Assembly: GCA_027922465.2 (NCBI GenBank)
Contig: BQMF02000067.1
Span: 25,001-89,000 of the forward strand
DNA from: Turritopsis dohrnii
Taxonomy: Eukaryota > Cnidaria > Hydrozoa > Anthoathecata > Oceaniidae
Length of the DNA stretch: 64,000 nt
Direction: 5' to 3'
How positions within the stretch are numbered: the first letter of the stretch is position 1; every line of letters starts with the position of its first letter. Both the position numbers and the translations under genes were made by a program. Below, piece by piece: positions 12,374 to 22,395 of this stretch. The notes below the pieces were generated by a model that was not told the origin of the DNA, searched no databases, and saw only the letters and a program-made list of their open reading frames with translations.

Positions 12374-14839
12374 ATGAAGATTTTTATGTATATATCGTTT
12401 TTATTGCTTGTTAAAATTTTGTTAGTTTTTACTATCCATTCTGTGGACGACGCTGAATATAAAGTGTTAGTAGAATTAGCTAATAGAACATTCACTAAGC
12501 CAGTCAAAGACAGATCCAGAATTGAAAAAAATGCAATCATCAAATTCTGGCGTTCTAAAGGCAAATTTACTGTTACTGGAGACGTTTTATTGTACCAGGG
12601 GAAAAAGGTAAGAAATTGCTCAATACATTACCAATAGACCTTTTCATTAATTAAGTCACTTTCGATGTCTGGGGTCACTTTCGATGTCTGGGGTGCTAGT
12701 TACGGTGCTACCGTAACTACGGCAGAGTGTATTACAAATCAGAGCATATAGTTTAAACTGTATTTTTTTAAGGTTGTGAAAAAAAGCGATGTTAAAACCA
12801 TTATCAAAGATACCTTCCATAAAAGTAAGTTCGGAGGATACAAAAAAATCTACACGAGAGCAATGGACGGATATGCTGGACTGAGTCAAAAAAAAGTTTT
12901 GAAGACTATAATGAATGATAAAGACTTACGGAAATTTAATGTAAAATTTACCAACAAAGCTATTCCCCGACCAGTGTGTGCTAAAGAAATACAAGAACAG
13001 CATCAGATTGACTTGGTAAATATGAAAGGAACTTCTGTAAATTATCAAGGTAAAACTTACAAATACATCCTATCATTGCTTGATGTATTTTCAAGGTTTC
13101 ACTGGTTGTGTCCTCTGGAGAGCAAGCACAGTATTGGAATAAAAAGAAAACTTAAAGAAATCTATTCGGTTCACGGCTTGCCTATGCGAATGCAAAGTGA
13201 CAATGGTGCGGAATTTAAAAAACATGTTAAAAGCTTTTGCGAAAAATATAAGATAAAAATGATTAGATGTCGTCCGTATCACCCCCAGGCTCAGGGAAAA
13301 GTTGAACGTTCCCATCGTGTTTTACGTCAAAAAATTCATTATGATATGATGAACAGGGGAAAGCACGGAGTTAACTGGGTGAAAGAGTTACCGGAATATG
13401 CAAAGTGCTTAAACAATGAAAAGAGAGAAGAATTGGCATGGAAAAGTCCGTTTGAAATCTATTACGGTAGGAAATCAAACGAACTTATTAACGCAGGCTT
13501 AAAATCTGACGGAGAAATTTTGACACAATCGACATGCAATCCAAAGAATTCCGATTTTTTACTACATCTAAAAACATCAAAATCTTGGAGAAAAGAAGCA
13601 AAAGAAGCATCAAATAAACTTGATGAAAGAATGAAGAAATATCACGCCAAAAGACACTCTTATAAGGTATACCAAAAAGGCACAAAAGTATTCGTTCGAT
13701 GTAAAAAGCAGAAAGGTGGAAAAAGAAAGTCTATGAAGCACGCCATTAAGATTGGAACGGATATTAAATGCTACAAAAACAATGCAAATTATGATATTCA
13801 ATTAGATGGACCAGAATCATCCGTAATGACAAATATTAGTGTTGAGGATTTAGCAGACTGTCCAGTAAGTGGAAGAAATGAAAAGAAAAAACGTAAAAAG
13901 GTGCATTCTTTGTTGATATCATTGACTCACGACGATCGGCTGCAAAGCTTAACAGATCAGGGTTATGATTTAGTTTATGACCCACCCGGTGATGGAAATT
14001 GCCAGTTCTCAGCATTAGCTTTTGCTTTATTTCGTGTTAATATACACAGGTCAGCAGAAACTTTGAGAGAAGATGTTTTCAATTATTTAGTAGTCCATGA
14101 TCGGTTACCTGATGGTGACCCTTTAGAAATGTTTATGGATATGTCCTGGAACGATTACGTAAATGAAATGGGTAGAGATGGAACATACGGCGATGAAATC
14201 ACCCTGAGGGCAGTTTCAAACATTTACAATGTAGAAATTGAAATTGCCTCTACTCTTGGGTCAGAAGGATTTAGAAGAATTGTTCCAGATCATTCACATC
14301 CGTTATTTAGAGCAACTCTTGGACATTTTGCTGAAAATGAAGGTTTTCATTATGTTCTGCTCGATGGCAATAAGAGGGTTAGAGAATCTGAAACTGAAAG
14401 TGAATTAAGCAGTGATGAAAACATTGATCAAAGAAACCGTGCTTTAGAACATGACGATAATTTAAATGAAGATAGATCTCCTGAAACGGAAGAAAGTAGT
14501 GTCAGTTATTTGCAGTGGTTACCATCGGAACTATTAGAAAAAATATTTCTCTTAGCTTTGGCTCAGTCGGACTATACCTTTCCTAACCACGTGTGTTGGA
14601 CTTTCGAAAATGCAATTACAGCTATTCCAAGGCTAAATGATTATACGCAAAAAGCTTTGGGTTTTCTTCCTAGAATATACATAAGCAATGATAGTTTGCT
14701 TGGAAAAGAGCCATCTGGAGAAGTTCGTGTGAATGTTAAACGTTTACGTCAGACATACAGTGTACACAGTGGGATTATTCGTGAGGTTAGGCGGATTATT
14801 CAGTGCGCTCGGGGTGGCATTACGCTTGGTTATTGTTAG
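12374..14839 (+). CDS. Integrase-OTU-(F-box?) fusion transposase, two exons
   Basis: Exon 1 is 12374-12607 and exon 2 is 12773-14839 (donor AAG|GTAAGA, acceptor TTTTTAAG|GTTG). They give a predicted 766 aa with no break. Residues ~120-290 form an rve-type integrase core: D158 (QIDLVN), D221 (QSDNGAEF) and E256 (GKVERSHR). A basic, chromo/GPY-F-like stretch follows (~330-400). Residues ~470-610 are an OTU cysteine protease: D485/C488 in GDGNCQF and H604 in GFHYVLL. After an acidic linker, residues ~655-700 contain LQWLPSELLEKIFLLAL, resembling helix 1 of an F-box. No clear HHCC zinc finger is seen at the N-terminus; exon 1 begins with a hydrophobic stretch. The integrase presumably mobilises the surrounding element. 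The OTU may remove ubiquitin; the F-box is the least certain part. Confidence 0.88.
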
Positions 14840-14856
14840 TAGCAGAAGCCCATGGC

Positions 14857-15140
14857 TGGTACATTGTAAAAAACATTAACTGGAAAAAGAAATAACCGAT
14901 GAAAAAAACTGTTATGATTAATTAAAGTTGTTGGTTATTTAAAATAACAACATAGTTTTTGAGTTTTGTTGGACTTTCATGTTTTAACAAATATTGCAGC
15001 CCATGGCTGGTAAATTGCAACAACATACACTGGAAAAAGAAATAACCGATGATAAAAACTGTTACATTTAGTTAAAATTGTTGGAAATTCAAAATAACGA
15101 CATAGTTGTTGAGTTTTGTTGCACTTTTATGTTTTGACAA
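14857..15140 (+). repeat. Two tandem ~143-bp repeats downstream of the integrase-OTU gene
   Basis: The block beginning AGCCCATGGCTGGTA at about 14857 is repeated from about 14998. It includes AACTGGAAAAAGAAATAACC and a TTTGAGTTTTGTTG block. The duplication lies between the stop codon and the right TIR. Confidence 0.8.
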
Positions 15141-15301
15141 ATGCTGTAGTTAAGAGTTTTAAGAATACATCGTTTTAAGTATTTTTATGAGTTACACATT
15201 CATTAGAGGATATGCATGTTTCATCCCTAGTCTCATTCCAGTATTATAGTCTCATTCAAGTGTTATAGTGTTATAGTGTTATGTAAATTTTAAGAAAAGT
15301 G

Positions 15302-15486
15302 GAATTATTACAAATGAGCTCAGACTTTATTACAAAATGCGGCAGCTTTTCTTTATTACAAAACTAGGCAAAAATTTATTACAAAACACGCCAGTTCCTT
15401 TATTACAAAATGGGCTGTTTTTATTACAAAACACGGCAGGTATTACAAAATGAGCCGAATTTGTTACAAAACACGGCACAAAAACA
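15302..15486 (-). repeat. Right TIR of the Ginger-type element
   Basis: This is the reverse complement of the left TIR, composed of TTATTACAAAA units. It lacks one ~39-bp unit present on the left and carries a few substitutions (for example ATGGGCTG for ATGAGCCG). Confidence 0.9.
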
Positions 15487-17397
15487 TAGCTTGGTCATAA
15501 AAATCTTGCAAATTGTAATGTATTAAGTACCTTCAGAGAGAGAAGAATGGGCTGACAAGAATGACTGAGACGATTTAAGGGAAGATAATTTAAAAAGCAA
15601 TTTCCCTGAAATTTGAAATATCGGTATTCATATAGAATACTATCCTGTTTTCGATCATATAGTAACCGTGAAACTAACACAACAAATTTCACTCAACATA
15701 TGTTAAAATCTGGTTAAATTCCTGCCAGAATCCTACACAAGATCCTACAAGAATTCATAATAAAAATAATTCTTTTAAAGGTAGTGAACATAATACAACA
15801 AACATAATTTTAAAGTATACTAATAAAAGTATATATTAACACTTGAGAAAGACTTCATAGGTTAAAAAAGAGTGAACATTTTGTGTGAACAAGTTGTGTT
15901 TTTATGTGTTCATTTGTGACAGACATATACTCAATAATACTTAGGACACTTAAAAGAAGAAGTTATAGAGCTTTTTGGAAATAGACATACATCTACTGAC
16001 CAGTGAACTTAGCAAATTTTCATATAAATAACAATGTTGAATCATTTAATATGTTTTAATAAGTTCTTCATCCCAAACATTATTTAATGAGAACCTTCTC
16101 TCACCACTGCACTGTTGTTGTTTAAGTATTATCTTCATAGTTTGTTTTTACTTTTTGTGTGCTTTTATAGGTTATCTATATTTTCTTTTGTGGAAGATTG
16201 AACCTCAATACACTCAAGTTTTAATTTTCTGTTCATTTTTTTTTACTTTTGTCCATTCTATACATGTTTTTGTGTGTCTCTAAAATAAACACCACAGCTC
16301 GTTACAAAGATAAAATCCACACAACACCACTTGCAATCTCCCTATCATTCAAGGTTTTCAAATGTAATAACATTGATAAGGAATAGAATTTTTATCAAAT
16401 CAGAAACACCACTTTCCAGAATGCTGTTGAAGTCTTGCAAATATGTAAACAACTTAAAAGTTTTGCAGAAATGAGCTCGAGTGAACTCGACGAATTATAT
16501 TTGGTCTCTAAATTGGTTGTAATGTGACTATATAAAAAACTGAATGCACAAGACAAAATTTCTTCGGGCCAGCTCTTATAAAAATTACACAGATTTTGTG
16601 TAATTTTCATGTCACGTGACCAGCGTTCGCCAGGGTCTTCCTTGCCGCCATCCGTATATCGAAAAGGCAAGAGACCCTGGGTTCGAGGTTGGAATACGTC
16701 TTATCAAAAAATCCGTGAAACATGTTCATTTCATTTAATAAATATTATACTGAAAGTTGAAGATATTGAAAAAAAATTAAACAAATGAAATTGTCATTGA
16801 AAGCACAAAATTACTCCACTTGTGGCTGAATTGACCCAAACTGTCTATATTCCGATATAATAATTGAAAGTATAAACATCATGCACAAGATATTGGCGAT
16901 TATGTTTAATAAAACTGTTTTTCTGGCTCCGATATGTCATAGTGAATTGAAAAGTGGTTGAGATTAATGGCATTACTTTTCTTGATAATGAAGATAGATC
17001 TGATTATGTTTAGCTGCTATTGATTCATTTGACAGTACTTGATTAGATACATCTAAAAGCAAGTTAACACTTTCGGATTTAGAATGAAAGTAAATAATAA
17101 GTTGCAAAGTTGATTATCCAGGCAGATATCCAGCTGAAGTGATATCGCGAAGGGTACGAAGAATTAGCTTACCGTTATAAGCAATTGAAAATAACTGAAA
17201 GAACTTGTGTAACATTCTTAGCTGTATGTGGAATAGGAGACAACACAGTTGCACTTACGCAACTTAAAAAAGATATTCTTAAAAAATAATATTTACAAAG
17301 AGCATTTTCAATCTTCAGCAACGGCGTTTTGAACGTTACTGTCTCATGAGGCTTGGACGAAATTCAAATTTCAACATCGACCATATTTAGGCTTATT
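15487..17397. other. No gene recognised; inverted hairpin at 16,632
   Basis: Both strands show only short, unrecognised frames. The stretch includes the inverted mate of the 9747 hairpin. I looked here for a tyrosine-kinase exon that could continue the receptor gene at 17.4 kb on the minus strand and saw none. Confidence 0.55.
16632..16690 (-). repeat. Inverted mate of the hairpin at 9747
   Basis: GCCAGGGTCTTCCTTGCC and GGCAAGAGACCCTGGG form the stems. This is the reverse complement of the left hairpin including the adjoining TTCGAGGTTGG. The pair could be ends of an older element into which the Ginger-type element inserted, or two independent small MITEs. Confidence 0.75.
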
Positions 17398-18462
17398 TCA
17401 TTCAACTTCGCTAGCACCTGGAATGTATAGAACTTCTCTGGCAGCATTCATATGAGGTGATTTGAATATTCTTCTTTTTATAATAGCGACCATAACAATA
17501 ATAACTACCAGAGCAGCAAGGAATGGAAATAAAACGTACAGTATTAGCTTTGAAGAAATTGAAGATTCAATGCATTTGGAAATACTGCAATATTCCCAAT
17601 CACCAACACCGTTTATGTAGCACCAAGGCATTTTAGCTATTCCTTGGGGATTTCGGCAGAAGTTTTCCTCTAGCGATGGGTAATAAATCTTTTCATTATC
17701 ACTCCAGTACTTGCATGGCAGTCCACGTTCACTAATGTTTTGTACTCCTTTATAGCTTTTCCCAACACCATCAACACAGTTGGGATTGCTGATGGGCGTA
17801 TTGGAAGTTGAAGTAGGATTTAAATTATTTAGATGTAAGTAACATGTCAGCAAATCACTTTGGTTGAACTTAGGTAGATTACTGCAGTTCAATACGCCTG
17901 TACGGTTAAACAACACTGACCCTGTAAAACACGAGCCACTTATTTCCACGATGTTCGCAAGAAAACGTATCATTTTCTTACAAGATCTCTGTTTTAAATG
18001 TGTGCAAGTTTCAAAACATGGCGGGACAGAAAAGGTTTTGTTCTCCTGACGAATACACAAATCGTACTTAGTATGACAAATATACCAAAAATAGTCATTC
18101 CAGCAATTCTTAATCACTTCAAATGACGGAAAGTCCACTGCTTTCAACTCGTCAATTATTTTACTTCTGTTTTTGCATGTGTTCAAATAAAAGAATTCAA
18201 TTACACGCACAAGTATTTGTTTGTAATTTCTTTGAAGTACATTCGACTTTTTCATAATCATCGTTGTTTCCCATTCTTTTTTCAGATATTTATCTCTCTT
18301 GTTGGAGATATATGCGCCATTAGATATGTAAAAGTCTTCAAGATATGGCTTGCAAATACCATTTGGAACAATTTCAGAATACTTTTGGCATGCCAAACAA
18401 CAGCAAGCGGCAGACCAAAAAACCAAACTGATATAAGTCAAGTAGTGAGCATTTTTTGACAT
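17398..18462 (-). CDS. Kinase-less ROR-type membrane receptor: Frizzled-like CRD, kringle, TM
   Basis: This is a single open frame of 354 aa. Residues 1-24 look like a signal peptide. Residues ~25-190 are a Cys-rich region with the spacing and motifs of a Frizzled-like domain (YSEIVPNGIC, CWNDYFWYICH, VPPCFETC). Residues 229-297 form a kringle (C..GVGKSYKG, FCRNPQG, MPWCYI, WEYC). Residues ~305-328 are a transmembrane helix, followed by a basic stop-transfer and a tail of about 26 residues. CRD plus kringle is the ectodomain plan of ROR/MuSK Wnt-binding receptors, but there is no tyrosine kinase in the frame or recognisably downstream. It may be a decoy or co-receptor, or the kinase may lie in an unseen distal exon; ligand and role are unknown. 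Its paralogue lies 4.3 kb away in the same orientation. Confidence 0.85.
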   Translation of the reverse strand: MSKNAHYLTYISLVFWSAACCCLACQKYSEIVPNGICKPYLEDFYISNGAYISNKRDKYLKKEWETTMIMKKSNVLQRNYKQILVRVIEFFYLNTCKNRSKIIDELKAVDFPSFEVIKNCWNDYFWYICHTKYDLCIRQENKTFSVPPCFETCTHLKQRSCKKMIRFLANIVEISGSCFTGSVLFNRTGVLNCSNLPKFNQSDLLTCYLHLNNLNPTSTSNTPISNPNCVDGVGKSYKGVQNISERGLPCKYWSDNEKIYYPSLEENFCRNPQGIAKMPWCYINGVGDWEYCSISKCIESSISSKLILYVLFPFLAALVVIIVMVAIIKRRIFKSPHMNAAREVLYIPGASEVE

Positions 18463-19610
18463 CGTTTGAGCTGGTAAAAATTCTCTATAACAAAATTGTC
18501 AAAATTTGAAAATATTATGTGCCTTGATAGTTTCCAAAACTTTTCGCGAACATTTTCAACAATAGCTTTAAACAGACATTGTAATGAAAAAACCAAAATA
18601 ATAATCTTTTCTCCCGTTAATACAAAAAACGCAATGATGTTGACGTCCTTTACTTTGTTTGAATATCATCAGTCAAGTTGTTCGTTGAAAGTTCTTGCTA
18701 TTTTGAGAACTTTTATTGATACCATTAAATAATGATAAATTAAATTAATGTTTGATGTATATAGGAAAAAAGAGTAAAGAGCTTAACTCACAATAAATGC
18801 ATTATAGCATTGACTTTAATGCTTTTATCTTGTTACGGCGATTAAGTATGATTCGAAAAAAGGAAGCATAACCGTTGATTCATTAATTAACCATTTCATC
18901 TTATGTTCGTATAACTGTTTATTGTTTACGGTTTCATTAAATGTCTTAATTTCCGAAAACAAGTAATTTCCGGTGTAAGGAAAATATACCGCCCTACCGA
19001 TTGACGCCCGGAAAACGACCCTTCGCAGCCTTTTGAGAATTATTTCAGTAAATCTCCAAGTTTTCAACCAGAAAATATGTCTGATACTTAAAGGCAGTTA
19101 CCTTGGATCGGAGAATATTAAATTTTATTTGGAGAACTGAGATTTTCACCATTTACTTCTTGTCAATATGTTAAGGTTGGTTAGCACTTGCTGCCACGCA
19201 TAAATGTAATAAGTACACTCAAACTATTTTGAAAGCTGTATAACTAAATTTAATGGTTTTGATGAATAATCACCAAAAAGCCGGTCCAAAGAATTTCACC
19301 GTTTGACCTGAAATACGCAACTGTCTTGATTAACCTGATATGAGTAAGTTTCATGCGCCAATTGCTTAGGCACTCAATAAAACTTTAGTTCACTATATTT
19401 ATTATTAATTGAAGTAGTATATAACTTACTTACTAACACCTTACTTTTCAAATACTTCTTTTCTATTCTCTTCAATATTTACATTTGTTTTCAGTCCATC
19501 TTTATCCTGCTAATTGATTAGAGCCTGATTATATGAAGTGGGTTGTTCCTTTTGTAACGCAGCTGTAGCTCGGTAGAAGAAAATCAGCTAAATCAACATT
19601 TTGGCCAATT
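18463..19610. other. Spacer upstream of the receptor gene, no gene recognised
   Basis: This must contain the promoter of the minus-strand receptor at 17.4-18.46 kb, but no core promoter element could be assigned with confidence. An 80-codon minus-strand frame at 19,067-18,825 matches nothing I know. Confidence 0.5.
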
Positions 19611-20029
19611 CATACAGTACGCTCGCCGTCCATGTTCAGCATGCGTCCAGTTCACGAAAAATAAAATGAAGAATTGGCAATGGTAGGTGTGCCCATGTTG
19701 TAGAACTCGAAAAACTGATGAAAAAAATGTATAGGATCATTTTCCTGCGACCAACCGTTACAGAGATATCGTCGATCAAACATTTTGATGACGTCACGGA
19801 ACCCTCCCCCAAACAGATTAGACCCAAATTTTTAGTCATCCCATCGTCTATATCGCAGACTCCAAGAAACGTCAGTTGTCCATATTGGTTACCAAGATAA
19901 TTTTCCCTGAACGTCGCATTCTATTTGGGTCTCAATGGAATGGCTGCACAGTGACATCGCTACCATTTTGAGTGACAGACAAACAAACAAACAAACAGAC
20001 AGACAGAGAATCGGCTATTAATATATAGA
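19610..20029 (-). mobile_element. Helitron family 2, copy a (3' end decayed)
   Basis: On the minus strand it begins TCTATATATTAATAGCCGAT at 20029, followed by CTCTGTCTGTC repeats. It shares with its neighbours a block containing ACCAACCGTTACAGAGATATC (plus-strand sense) and the subterminal CGCCGTCCATGTTCAGC. The CTAG end and its hairpin are not recognisable, so the 19,610 border is approximate. Confidence 0.7.
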
Positions 20030-20496
20030 CTAGCCGCCAAGGTGGCTTCGTTCGCCGCCCATGTTAAGCCTGCGTTAAGTTCACAAAAAAGAAAATAGAA
20101 TTAGCAGTGGTAAGTGTGCCTATGTTGTAGAGCTCGAAAAACTGATAAAAAAATGTATGGGATCGTTTTGCTACGACCAACCGTTACAGAGATATCATCA
20201 ATCAAAGATTTTGAAGACGTCACAGACCGGTCCCCAGACCCTAATTTTTCGTCACCCCATTGCCTACATCGCAGACCCCAAAAAACGCAAGTTGTCCCTA
20301 TTGGTTACCGAGATATTTACCGAGTTTTCCCTAAACGTCGCGTTCTATTTGTGTCTCAATGGAATGAGATCTCAATGGAATGGCTTTAAAATGACGTCGC
20401 GTAGAAAATAAGAAATAATTTCTCTCGCAGCTCACCTACCATTTTGCGTGACAGACAAACAAACAAACCGACAGAGAATCGGCTATTATATATAGA
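20030..20496 (-). mobile_element. Helitron family 2, copy b (467 bp)
   Basis: It has a 5' TC at 20496 on the minus strand and a 3' CTAG at 20033-20030. The CTAG is preceded by the GC hairpin GCC-ACCTTGGC-GGC, the expected Helitron 3' signal. Its CTAG abuts the TC of copy a with no base between. No Rep or helicase is encoded. Confidence 0.82.
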
Positions 20497-22395
20497 CTAG
20501 CCGCCAAGGCGGCGTCGCTCGCCGCCCATGTTCAGCATGCGTTGACTTCACGAAAAATAAAATTAAGGAATTTGCAACCGAAAGTGTTACCATGTTGTAG
20601 GGCTCGAAAAACTGATTAAAAAAATGTATGGGATCGTTCCGCTACGATCAACCGTTACAGAGATATCATTCTTCAAAGATTTTGATGACGTCACAGACCC
20701 CTCCCCAAAAAATTAGACCCAAATTTTTTGTCACCCCATCGCCTGTATCGCGGACCCGAAAAAACGTCAGTTATCCTAGAGGCAGATTCGAAATCAAATA
20801 TGAAATATCAGTTTAAACAATGGTTCCAAGAAAACCCAAATTTCATGTGCTATTAATTTTTTAAAACAATCGTTGATCAGTACAACAATGCACTCAAAAC
20901 GTAGAGAGAAAAAAACTTTTTATTAGCTTTTGTTTTAAAAACGTTACGCGCTCTAACATGGGTGCTATCAAACAGGGAGAAAATGGTTTCTCTTTTTAAA
21001 AAGTTCACGTGCTAAATGAATAAATCTATATATTAATTGCCGATTCTCTGTCTGTCTGTTTGTTTGTCTGTCACGCAAAATGGTAGATTGAGTTGTGAGC
21101 GAAATTATTTCTTTTTTTGTGTGCGACGTGAGTTCGAAGCAAATACATTGCAACCCCAATCGAACGTGACTTTTTTTGGCTGATGAACTAATAGGAATAA
21201 CGTTTTGTTTTTATCATTATTGTTAGTTTTATATTCCACGTTGACTTGGCTTTGAAAACAGTACATCAACTAAATACAAAGAAACTAACTGATTAAACAT
21301 TTTGGACAAAAAGCAGCAGTGGCAGAGCGTGGCAGCATATGTTCGGTTTGCCACTAACTCTTGCCTGACTGTCTGAGACGGGTGAACTTTTTTTTTGAGC
21401 AATCAAAATGTTTAAAAACTGATAGGTAAAAAAAGAGTATCATAAAACAAAATGTTTTTTTTTTTGCTTTTCTTTTAATAAATTAATTTCTTTTTTTAAT
21501 TGTTAAGCGTTCTGATCGAACGTTTTTTTATTCTATTTATTCATTTAGCACGTGCCTTTTTTCTCTCCTCCCGTGTGAACTTTTTAAGAAGAGAAACCAT
21601 TTTCCCCCTGTTTGATAGCACCCATGTTAGAGCGCGTAACTTTTTTAAAACAAAAGCTAATAAAAAGTTGAAGTTTTCTCTCTCTACGTTTTGAGTGTAT
21701 TGTTACATTGATAAAAGATTGGTTTTACCAGAGGTTGTGACTTCGAATCTGCTTCTGGTTGAGCACAAGTTGTACGAGCCGTTTATAAGGAAATTTGACG
21801 TTTTTTGATACAGTGATACAGAGCAGGTGGACATGAGCGGCGAGCGACGCCGCCTTGGCGGCTAGTAGAATAAAAAAACGTTCGATCAGAACGCTTAACA
21901 ATTAAAAGAAGAAATTAATTTATTAAAAGAAAAGCAAAAAAAAAAAAAAAACATTTTGTTTTGATATGATACTCTTTTTTTTTAAACATTTTGATTGCTC
22001 AAAAAAAAGTTCACCCGTCTCAGACAGTCAGGCAAGAATTAGTGGCAAACCGAACATATGCTGCCACGTTCTGCCACTGCTGCTTTTTGTCCAAAATATT
22101 TAATCAGTTAGAGACTTTGTATTTAGTTGATGTACTGTTTTCAAAGCCAAGTCAATGTGGAATATAAAACTAACAATAATGATAAAAACAAAACGTTATT
22201 CCTATTAGTTCATCAGCCAAAAAAAGTCACGTTCGATTGGGGTTGCAATGTATTTGCTTCGAACTCACGCCGCACACAAAAAAAGAAATAATTTCGCTCA
22301 TAACTTAATCTACCATTTTGTGTGACTTACAAACAAACAAACAAACAAACAAACAAACAGACAGACAGACAGAGAATCGGCTATTAATATATAGA
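20497..22395 (-). mobile_element. Helitron family 2, copy c, with copy d nested inside
   Basis: It has a 5' TC at 22395 and a 3' CTAG at 20500-20497, preceded by GCCGCCTTGGCGGC. Copy d (21025-21865) interrupts it in inverted orientation; without d it is about 1,058 bp. Its CTAG abuts the TC of copy b. The three are thus stacked head to tail. Confidence 0.85.
21025..21865 (+). mobile_element. Helitron family 2, copy d (841 bp), inverted inside copy c
   Basis: On the plus strand it starts TCTATATATTAATTGCCG and ends GCCGCCTTGGCGGCTAG. It is flanked by A (21024) and T (21866). The uninterrupted target sequence is present inside copy d itself at about 21,527-21,555 (TTCTATTTATTCATTTAGC), which proves an A^T insertion without duplication. 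Confidence 0.9.

Larger units (their letters stand above)
10776..15486 (+). mobile_element. Ginger-type DNA transposon with long repetitive TIRs (integrase-OTU)
   Basis: The ends are inverted copies of a ~185-215-bp region built of units ending TTTTGTAATAAA, with TGTGCCGTGTTTTGTAA at both tips. They enclose a two-exon gene on the plus strand encoding a retroviral-type integrase with an OTU protease. Ginger elements are known to combine a Gypsy-like integrase with OTU or other extra domains, and were described partly from Hydra. The tips could be TGTTG..., as in Ginger, but no clean target duplication could be fixed. A pogo-like MITE lies between the left TIR and the gene. Confidence 0.8.

Noticed and set aside
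10771..15490. A 4-bp target duplication for the Ginger-type element
   Set aside because: Left CATA and right TAGC do not match, and the exact tips are uncertain by a few T residues.
9747..16690. One 7-kb DNA transposon bounded by the two hairpins
   Set aside because: Each hairpin is self-complementary and no shared target duplication was found, so a single element is not supported; kept as a question.
15487..17397. Tyrosine-kinase exons downstream of the receptor at 17.4 kb
   Set aside because: No HRD, DFG or glycine-loop motif seen on the minus strand.
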